The notes below the pieces were generated by a model. It saw nothing but the letters and a program-made list of their open reading frames with translations. It was not told the DNA's origin and did not search any database. Shown here in pieces: positions 14,301-19,589 of a stretch of DNA of 19,589 nucleotides (positions within the stretch are counted from its first letter, which is position 1; the number at the start of each line of letters is the position of its first letter). The stretch spans positions 1-19,589 of the forward strand of contig CALGYL010000333.1 of the NCBI GenBank assembly GCA_937934775.1, given 5' to 3'. Position numbers and translations under genes: made by a program. The DNA comes from an uncultured Clostridia bacterium. Its GTDB lineage: Bacteria > Bacillota > Clostridia > Christensenellales > Aristaeellaceae.

Positions 14301-15875
14301 ATGCAGAAAGACGATCAGAAGAAGCCGGGCGCCGGACAGGCGGGGCCGAAGCCTGAAACCGCAGGCGGGAAAGCCGCGGCAGCCGGGAAGGCTGCGGCGG
14401 CTGAAAAAGCGGTTGTGGATATGGGCGCGCCCGCCCAGTCGCCGGGCGAGGTCAAGTCCGTGCCCACGGAAAAGGCCACGCCGGGCCCAAAGGCAGCTGC
14501 CGGCGAGAAGTCCGCCGGAAAACCGGCCGCAGGCGGCAAGACCTTTGAGAAGGCCGCGGCAGGCGCAAAGGCCTCCGAAAAAGCCGTAATGGATGGAAAA
14601 GACTCGGATGGCGAACGGCGCTCCACCCGGAGAGCCGCGGCCGCGATGGCGAAGAAGCAGGGCAAGCAGCCATTTTCGCGCACCGTCATGAAGCTCTCAA
14701 AGGGCATGCGCACCGGTAGCAAGTCCACCATCCAGTACACCAAGGAAGTCATTACCCGCTTCAATACCTTCACCCAGAGCCAGCAGTCCAAGCGGCTTTC
14801 AAAACTTCGGGGCGTCAACATGACGTTCCCGCTGTTCATCCTGCTTAGTTTTTTGATTCTGGTGTTCGCTCTGATGGCACTGGACAACAGCTCCGTGCAA
14901 GTGGACCGGCAGACGATCTCGCTGGTGGGCCTGCCGGAGGATCTGGAGGGCTACACCATCCTGCAGGTCTCGGATCTTCACGGCCGGGATTTTGGCGCGC
15001 ATCAGGCGGCGCTTCTGCGCACGATCAACGCGGAGACCTACAACATGATCGTGTTTACCGGCGACATGGTGGGTTCGTCCGGCAATCCGCAGCCCTTCTA
15101 TGACCTGTTGGACGGCCTCTCCGCCAAGCGGCCGCGCTATTTCATCCCCGGCGATTCCGATCCGGACATCCTGCTCAAGGACCCCAGGGATTCCGGCGGC
15201 ACGCTGGAAGAGGTGGTGTTCAGCGATTGGGTGATGGGCGCGAAGCAGCGTGGCGCGGAGCTTCTGTCCGCGGCCACCGAGATCGACGTGGGACAGGCCA
15301 AGCTGTGGCTGACGCCCGCGGCGATGCTCAACCTCAACATCACCGACTCAGTCAAACTTCTGCAGGACCAGATCACACAGGAGACGGAAGGTTCGCTGGG
15401 CGGGCTGGAGGGCGATCACAACAACCTGCCTTTTACCACCTGGCGTTACAATCAGTTCAAGGCCACCCAGGACGCCATCCCCAAGATGAGCGCGTCGGAC
15501 GTGCAGATCGCGCTGAGCCACATTCCGCCCACGGAGCAGTACATCACGGTGTCTCAAGAACTGGGCGCGAAGGGCACCCGCTCCTACCTGTACACCCCTG
15601 ACCTAGTGCTGGCCGGCCACTACTGCGGCGGCGGCTGGAAGCTGCCCGGACTTGGCGCATTCTATATCCCCTCCACGTTCTCGCCGCGTCATGGCTGGTT
15701 CCCCGCCCAGCAGGACGTCGAAGACCTGAAGCAGCTGGGCGGAACGCTGGTCTACACCTCGCCCGGTCTGGGCATGTCCGACCGCATCTACCTGCCCAAG
15801 TTCCGTCTGCTCAACTCGCCCAAAATAACCGTGCTGACGCTGACCAGCGCCATCGGAGACCTCTTGGGCTCATAA
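14301..15875 (+). CDS. Membrane-anchored metallophosphoesterase-like protein with atypical active site
   Basis: 524 residues. The first 170 or so are low-complexity, Ala/Lys/Gly-rich and basic, probably disordered in the cytoplasm. A membrane helix at about 176-194 follows (FPLFILLSFLILVFALMAL), then a calcineurin-like phosphoesterase domain at about 215-490. Recognisable motifs: DLHG (D225, H227), GDMV (D255), SHIPP (H407) and AGHYCGG (H440). The canonical GNH(D/E) is GDSD here (284-287), so both the metal-bridging Asn and the catalytic His are changed, and GHxH reads GHYC. Between 290 and 400 there is an insert with no known motif. If the helix is oriented by its basic flank, the domain lies outside the cell. 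It could be a degenerate binding protein or use an altered metal centre. Start: CGGAGG, 6 bases before ATG. Confidence 0.88.
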   Translation: MQKDDQKKPGAGQAGPKPETAGGKAAAAGKAAAAEKAVVDMGAPAQSPGEVKSVPTEKATPGPKAAAGEKSAGKPAAGGKTFEKAAAGAKASEKAVMDGKDSDGERRSTRRAAAAMAKKQGKQPFSRTVMKLSKGMRTGSKSTIQYTKEVITRFNTFTQSQQSKRLSKLRGVNMTFPLFILLSFLILVFALMALDNSSVQVDRQTISLVGLPEDLEGYTILQVSDLHGRDFGAHQAALLRTINAETYNMIVFTGDMVGSSGNPQPFYDLLDGLSAKRPRYFIPGDSDPDILLKDPRDSGGTLEEVVFSDWVMGAKQRGAELLSAATEIDVGQAKLWLTPAAMLNLNITDSVKLLQDQITQETEGSLGGLEGDHNNLPFTTWRYNQFKATQDAIPKMSASDVQIALSHIPPTEQYITVSQELGAKGTRSYLYTPDLVLAGHYCGGGWKLPGLGAFYIPSTFSPRHGWFPAQQDVEDLKQLGGTLVYTSPGLGMSDRIYLPKFRLLNSPKITVLTLTSAIGDLLGS

Positions 15876-15959
15876 CCGGAGATCGAATTTCGCAGCGCCC
15901 ACCGCCCCTGAAACTCCGAAAGGCGGATGAGTTCTAAAAAATTGGATCGAAAAATGCAG

Positions 15960-15998
15960 CCGCGGCCCCCGAACCCGCAAGGGTTTCAAGGGCCGCGG
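15960..15998. terminator. Bidirectional terminator with GCAA tetraloop
   Basis: CCGCGGCCC (15960-15968) pairs with GGGCCGCGG (15990-15998). Inside, AACCC and GGGTT close a GCAA tetraloop (15977-15980). The plus strand continues TAATTTATA and the minus strand CTGCATTTTT, so either direction could terminate. It lies between the convergent phosphoesterase and dnaJ genes. Confidence 0.85.
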
Positions 15999-16101
15999 TA
16001 ATTTATAGGAATTGCGAGGTATCTCGCCGTGCCATCCGAACCATAGGTCATCGCGCCGCCCGGAAAGCCCGGAGGATTTCTGGCGCGAAAAGATTTTCCT
16101 C

Positions 16102-16134
16102 GCGCTGAAGATCCGCAAGGCGGATCTTCAGCGC
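16102..16134 (-). terminator. Terminator of dnaJ
   Basis: Perfect 15-bp stem (16102-16116 with 16120-16134), 3-base loop, starting 5 bases after the dnaJ stop on the minus strand, followed by GAGGAAAATCTTTTC. Together with 15960-15998 it forms a double stop. Confidence 0.82.
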
Positions 16135-16139
16135 CAACG

Positions 16140-17285
16140 TCAGTTGAACGCGTCTTTCATCCTGTCGATGAATGACTTTTTCTGTTCGTACTCCTTGCCG
16201 GTGGTGGAGCCGTCGAACTGGCGCAGCATTTCCTTCTGCTTGTCGGAAAGGCGCTTCGGGATCTCTACGTTAATCTGGACGAACAGATCCCCCTTGCCGT
16301 TGCCCCGGAGGCTCGGAATGCCTTGCCCTTTGATTCGGAACACCGTGCCCGGCTGCGTGCCCTCCGGCACCAGATGCTTCAGCGGCTTTTCCAGCGTCGG
16401 AACGTCGATTTCCGCGCCCAGCGCCGCTTGCGTGAAGGAGATGGGTACTTCGCAGTACAGGTCGGTGCCCTTGCGCTTAAAATACTTGTGGGGCTTCACA
16501 TGCACCAGCACCTGCAGGTCGCCCGGCGGGCCTCCGTGAGCGCCCAAGCCGCCCTGTCCGCTGATGCGGATCACCTGGCCGTCGTCGATACCGGCCGGAA
16601 TCTTGATGGTGCGCCGCTTCGAGGAGCGCGTAACGCCTCGCCCATTGCACTTGGGGCAGGGATCGGTGACGATTTTACCCTCGCCGTGGCAGGTGTCGCA
16701 CACACGCACATTCTGGATGCGGCCGAAGGCGGTATTCTGCGTCACCCGAACCTGCCCGGAGCCCTTGCAGGTGGGGCAGGTCTGCGGCTGAGTGCCGGGG
16801 CGCGCGCCGGTGCCCTTGCAGTTTTCACAAGGCTCGTCCCGGACCAGTGTGATCTCCTTGGAGCAACCCATCGCGGCCTCCTCGAAGGAGATGTTCAGGT
16901 CGTAGCGCAGATCCTCGCCCTGCATCGGGCCTTGGCGGGCATTGGTCGCGCCGCCGCCGAAGAAGGTGGAAAAGATGTCTTCAAACCCGCCGAAGCCGCC
17001 GCCTCCGAACCCGCCGAAACCACCAAAATCGCCATAGCCGCCCGCACCCGGGCCACCCTGCCCGGGCACCTCATGGCCGAACTGGTCGTAGCGCGCGCGC
17101 TTCTGAGCGTCCGAAAGTACCTCGTACGCCTCGTTCAGCTCTTTAAAGTCTTCTTCCGCCTTTTTGTCGCCCGGATTCATGTCCGGATGCAGCTTTTTTG
17201 CCATCAGGCGGTAGGCTTTTTTAATGTCCGCCTCGGTGGCCGTCTTGGAGACGCCCAAGACCTCGTAATAATCCCGTTTTGCCAA
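16140..17285 (-). CDS. dnaJ: Chaperone protein DnaJ (Hsp40)
   Basis: Co-chaperone that delivers unfolded clients to DnaK and stimulates its ATPase. The 381-residue product is full length: J domain at 1-70 with HPD at 33-35 (KLHPDMNP), a Gly/Phe-rich stretch (GGYGDFGGFGGFGGGGFGGF), four zinc-finger repeats of the CxxCxGxG type (CENCKGTG, CPTCKGSG, CDTCHGEG, CPKCNGRG), then the C-terminal client-binding domains. The coding frame opens with TTG at 17283-17285 just before GCA AAA CGG; GAGGTG lies 6 bases upstream and there is no nearer ATG, so a TTG start is indicated. It lies downstream of dnaK on the same strand, but across an unusually long, hairpin-rich gap, so co-transcription is uncertain. 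Confidence 0.97.
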   Translation of the reverse strand: MAKRDYYEVLGVSKTATEADIKKAYRLMAKKLHPDMNPGDKKAEEDFKELNEAYEVLSDAQKRARYDQFGHEVPGQGGPGAGGYGDFGGFGGFGGGGFGGFEDIFSTFFGGGATNARQGPMQGEDLRYDLNISFEEAAMGCSKEITLVRDEPCENCKGTGARPGTQPQTCPTCKGSGQVRVTQNTAFGRIQNVRVCDTCHGEGKIVTDPCPKCNGRGVTRSSKRRTIKIPAGIDDGQVIRISGQGGLGAHGGPPGDLQVLVHVKPHKYFKRKGTDLYCEVPISFTQAALGAEIDVPTLEKPLKHLVPEGTQPGTVFRIKGQGIPSLRGNGKGDLFVQINVEIPKRLSDKQKEMLRQFDGSTTGKEYEQKKSFIDRMKDAFN

Positions 17286-17291
17286 AGGTCA

Positions 17292-17297
17292 CACCTC
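17292..17297 (-). promoter_or_regulatory. Ribosome binding site deciding the TTG start of dnaJ
   Basis: GAGGTG on the minus strand, 6 bases before TTG (17283-17285). A GCCCGC/GCGGGC hairpin (17304-17336) sits 6 bases upstream of it. Confidence 0.65.
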
Positions 17298-17406
17298 AAA
17301 TCTGCCCGCGTGGTGCGCCGATGTTGGCGTGCGGGCTAGGTTTGCTCCATCGGAGCTGTTCGTCGCTTTTCCGATCGCTTCTGGCGGCATCACCGGAGGC
17401 GATCGG

Positions 17407-17431
17407 AAAAACCCCGGAGCCTTCGCTCCAG
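17407..17431 (-). terminator. Terminator-like hairpin between dnaK and dnaJ
   Basis: On the minus strand CTGGAGC and GCTCCGG (plus 17425-17431 and 17414-17420) pair with one G-U, GAAG loop, followed by GG and five T (17407-17411). The T run also lies within the arm of the 12-bp inverted repeat 17367-17410, so the two structures may interact. Confidence 0.5.
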
Positions 17432-17499
17432 CCATGCAGCCTGATGGCGGGCCTCACGGTTCGTTTCGTCCGTTCCTCAGCGACCTGCGCAAAGGGAAC

Positions 17500-17539
17500 G
17501 TGTTTCTTCCACCAGTGCGTACACTGGTGGAAGAAACAC
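17500..17539. repeat. Perfect 18-bp inverted repeat with 4-base loop
   Basis: GTGTTTCTTCCACCAGTG (17500-17517) and its exact reverse complement (17522-17539) around CGTA. It is the longest uninterrupted stem in the window and is not at a gene end. Confidence 0.92.
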
Positions 17540-17665
17540 TACCTTCGGCCGGAGGGGCGACCGGAAACCCGTTAGGGGTACCGCTCACACGGTATTTCTC
17601 TTCACGCTGAAAACCGGGAAGCAGGGTTACAGGCGGCTTATCCCCAGGAACAACATGGATCTGTT

Positions 17666-19480
17666 TTAGTTCTGATCGGTGAAGTTGGAATCCACCGTGC
17701 CGTCGTCGTTCATGTGGGAGCCGTCCTGCGGTCCGCCCTGAGGGCCTGCCGACTGCTGGTAAACCTTGCCGAAGATCTCGTAGGTCTTCTGGGTGAAGGC
17801 TTCCATCTCGCGCTTGACGTCGGCGGCGTTGCCCGCGGCGCGGGTCTTTTTAAAGGTTTCCAGCTCGCTCTCGAGCGTGGCCTTGTCGGCGGCGGAGAGT
17901 TTGTCGCCCATGTCGCGGATGGTCTTTTCGGTCTGATAGATCGCGGAATCCGCCTGATTGAAGGTCTCGATCTCCTCTTTGCGCGCCTTGTCCTCGTTCG
18001 CGTACTTCTGTGCCTCGTCCATGGCCTTCTTGATCTCAGATTCACTCAGGTTGGAGGACGCGGTGATGGCGATCTTCTGTTCATTGCCGGTGCCCAGATC
18101 CTTGGCGCTGACGTGGACAATACCGTTGGCGTCGATGTCAAAAGTGACTTCGATCTGCGGCACGCCGCGGGGCGACGGGGCGATGCCCGACAGCTGGAAG
18201 CGGCCCAGGGTCTTGTTGTAGGCGGCCATTTCGCGCTCGCCCTGCAGCACGTGCACGTCGACCGCGGTCTGGCCGTCGGCGGCGGTGGAGAACACCTGGC
18301 TCTTCTTGGTGGGGATGGTGGTGTTGCGGTCGATCAGGCGGGTGAACACGCCGCCCATGGTCTCGATGCCCAGCGACAGCGGGGTGACGTCGAGGAGCAA
18401 TACGTCCTTGACTTCGCCGCCCAGCACACCGGCCTGGATGGCCGCGCCGATGGCCACGCACTCGTCCGGGTTGATCCCCTTGTAGGGCTCCTTGCCCACG
18501 ATGCGCTGCACCGCTTCCTGAACCGCCGGAATGCGGGTGGAGCCGCCCACCAGAATGATCTTGTCAACCTGCTGAACCGACAGGTTCGCGTCACGCAGCG
18601 CCTGCTGGAGGGGGCCGATGGTCTTTTCGACCAGATCCGCCGTCAGCTCATTGAACTTGGCGCGGGTCAGCGTGATGTCCAGGTGCTTAGGGCCGGTGGA
18701 GTCGGCTGTGATGAAGGGCAGGTTGATGTTGGCCGCCATGAGGCCGGACAGCTCAATCTTAGCCTTCTCGGCCGCTTCCTTCAGCCGCTGGAGCGCCATG
18801 CGGTCCTGACGGAGGTCGATGCCGTTCTCGCGTTGGAATTCCGCCGCGATGTAGTCGATGACGCGCTGGTCAAAGTCGTCGCCGCCCAGCCGGTTGTTGC
18901 CCGCGGTGGCCAGCACTTCGAACACGCCGTCGCCGATTTCCATCAGCGAAACGTCAAAGGTGCCGCCGCCCAGGTCGTAGACCAGGATTTTGTGGGCCTG
19001 CTCTTTATCAAGGCCGTAGGCCAGAGCCGCCGCGGTGGGCTCGTTGATGATGCGCAGTACTTCCAGCCCCGCGATGCGTCCGGCATCCTTGGTGGCCTGA
19101 CGCTGTGCGTCGGAGAAGTAGGCGGGCACGGTGATGACAGCCTGGGTGACCTTGCCTCCCAGATAGCCTTCCGCATCGGTCTTTAACTTCTGCAGAATCA
19201 TCGCGCTGATCTCCTGCGGCGTGTAGTCCTTGCCGTCGATGGAGACGCGTTGGTTGGTGCCCATCTCGCGCTTGATGGAAATGACCGTACGGTCCGGATT
19301 GGTGACTGCCTGCCGTTTGGCGACCTGGCCCACCAGGCGCTCGCCATTCTTGGCGAAGGCAACGACGGAGGGCGTGGTGCGCGCGCCTTCCGCGTTCGCG
19401 ATGACGACAGGCTCAGAGCCTTCCATGACCGCAACGCAGGAATTGGTGGTGCCCAAATCAATACCGATAATCTTGCTCAT
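17666..19480 (-). CDS. dnaK: Chaperone protein DnaK (Hsp70)
   Basis: ATP-driven chaperone of the heat-shock system. The 604-residue product has the nucleotide-binding domain (GIDLGTTNSCVAVMEG at the start, LRIINEPTAAALAYGLDK, VYDLGGGTFDVSLMEIG, ILVGGSTRIPAVQ), the interdomain linker in VLLLDVTPLSLGIETMGG, a substrate-binding beta domain and a helical lid. The stretch after IKREMGTN is short, lacking the insert found in Gram-negative DnaK, which supports a Firmicutes-type host. The tail ends DGTVDSNFTDQN rather than the more common EEVK-type ending. Start at 19480: AGGAGG 8 bases upstream; the longer open frame runs back through the end of grpE. It lies 44 bases after grpE, consistent with a heat-shock operon. 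Confidence 0.98.
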   Translation of the reverse strand: MSKIIGIDLGTTNSCVAVMEGSEPVVIANAEGARTTPSVVAFAKNGERLVGQVAKRQAVTNPDRTVISIKREMGTNQRVSIDGKDYTPQEISAMILQKLKTDAEGYLGGKVTQAVITVPAYFSDAQRQATKDAGRIAGLEVLRIINEPTAAALAYGLDKEQAHKILVYDLGGGTFDVSLMEIGDGVFEVLATAGNNRLGGDDFDQRVIDYIAAEFQRENGIDLRQDRMALQRLKEAAEKAKIELSGLMAANINLPFITADSTGPKHLDITLTRAKFNELTADLVEKTIGPLQQALRDANLSVQQVDKIILVGGSTRIPAVQEAVQRIVGKEPYKGINPDECVAIGAAIQAGVLGGEVKDVLLLDVTPLSLGIETMGGVFTRLIDRNTTIPTKKSQVFSTAADGQTAVDVHVLQGEREMAAYNKTLGRFQLSGIAPSPRGVPQIEVTFDIDANGIVHVSAKDLGTGNEQKIAITASSNLSESEIKKAMDEAQKYANEDKARKEEIETFNQADSAIYQTEKTIRDMGDKLSAADKATLESELETFKKTRAAGNAADVKREMEAFTQKTYEIFGKVYQQSAGPQGGPQDGSHMNDDGTVDSNFTDQN

Positions 19481-19524
19481 AAATGTATCCTCCTGAACTC
19501 CAATTTCAAAGTTCTGTTTCGTCT

Positions 19525-19589
19525 TTATTCCGCGGCCACTTTGACCATGGCGCACCGGATGTTGCGCCCTCTGGCGCGATATCCCTTTT
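19525..19589 (-). CDS. grpE: GrpE nucleotide exchange factor, C-terminal 20 residues (5' end outside window)
   Basis: Reading in from the window edge on the minus strand gives KGYRARGRNIRCAMVKVAAE followed by TAA (19525-19527). This matches the conserved end of GrpE proteins (KGYxxxGRVIRPAMVKVA type), and the position directly before dnaK is the usual one. Only the last strand of the beta-wing domain is visible, so nothing can be said about the rest. It is too short to appear as an independent open frame; identification rests on the motif and on gene order. Confidence 0.9.
   Translation of the reverse strand, partial: KGYRARGRNIRCAMVKVAAE

Larger units (their letters stand above)
17286..17665. 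other. 380-bp hairpin-rich non-coding gap between dnaK and dnaJ
   Basis: Longest gene-free stretch in the window; I find no credible protein in it. It contains a chain of inverted repeats: GCCCGC/GCGGGC (17304-17336), GCTCC/GGAGC (17344-17356), TTTTCCGATCGC/GCGATCGGAAAA (17367-17410), CCGGAGC/GCTCCAG (17414-17431), CGTTCC/GGAACG (17471-17500), an exact 18-bp stem (17500-17539), CCTTC/GGAGG (17542-17555) and TACCG/CGGTA (17579-17594). It could be an inserted dispersed palindromic element, a structured RNA, or an intercistronic attenuator. No promoter for dnaJ is evident. Confidence 0.7.

Noticed and set aside
16323..17339. Plus-strand open frame of 338 codons opposite dnaJ
   Set aside because: Antisense shadow; the minus frame has all DnaJ motifs.
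17279..17610. Two short plus-strand open frames (98 and 93 codons) in the dnaK-dnaJ gap
   Set aside because: They overlap each other in different frames, run through the perfect palindrome and have no convincing ribosome site; better explained as chance frames in a structured non-coding element.
17714..19186. Plus-strand open frame of 490 codons opposite dnaK
   Set aside because: Antisense shadow of a highly conserved gene; no recognisable motif and no initiation signals.

Overview
The window looks like ordinary chromosomal sequence from a GC-rich Gram-positive-type (Firmicutes, probably clostridial) bacterium. The evidence: the DnaK nucleotide-binding domain lacks the roughly 23-residue insert of Gram-negative DnaK; a SpoIID/LytB-family protein is present; genes are preceded by strong AGGAGG-type ribosome binding sites and consensus sigma-A promoters; pyruvate phosphate dikinase, the MetNIQ transporter and RadA are all of types common in Clostridia. 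Genus-level placement is not possible from the sequence alone. No rRNA, tRNA, CRISPR array, transposase or phage gene was found.

Layout: (1) 1-1700, 3' two thirds of ppdK on +. (2) 1768-4429, methionine ABC transporter metN-metI-metQ on -, convergent with ppdK across a perfect 16-bp terminator. (3) 4644-9374, five genes: four uncharacterised membrane or envelope proteins (a two-helix protein with a Pro/Thr tail; a zinc-ribbon/TM/peptidoglycan-binding protein; a two-helix protein with an acidic repeat tail; a single-pass exported protein) and a HAD phosphatase-like protein. (4) 9609-10595, a predicted NYN ribonuclease with two LOTUS/OST-HTH RNA-binding domains. (5) 10687-14194 on -, radA, then a SpoIID-like lipoprotein, then a divergent ZnuA-like lipoprotein. 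(6) 14301-15875 on +, a membrane-anchored metallophosphoesterase-like protein with a remodelled active site. (7) 16140-19589 on -, the heat-shock cluster grpE (3' end only), dnaK, dnaJ.

Gene ends are marked by very clean intrinsic terminators, and several divergent pairs have back-to-back consensus promoters. The most unusual regulatory architecture is the radA/phosphoesterase intergenic region, where two promoters with 17-bp spacers appear to share one -35 hexamer read on opposite strands. The most unusual non-coding sequence is the 380-bp dnaK-dnaJ gap. It is packed with hairpins, including a perfect 18-bp stem and a terminator-like stem with a T run, and it is followed by a TTG-started dnaJ. 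It is the best candidate in the window for an undescribed element (inserted dispersed palindromic repeat or structured RNA). Other points worth attention are loss of expected residues in three recognisable families: MetQ has no lipobox, the ZnuA-like protein has no canonical first and second metal histidines, and the phosphoesterase has changed GNHD and GHxH motifs.
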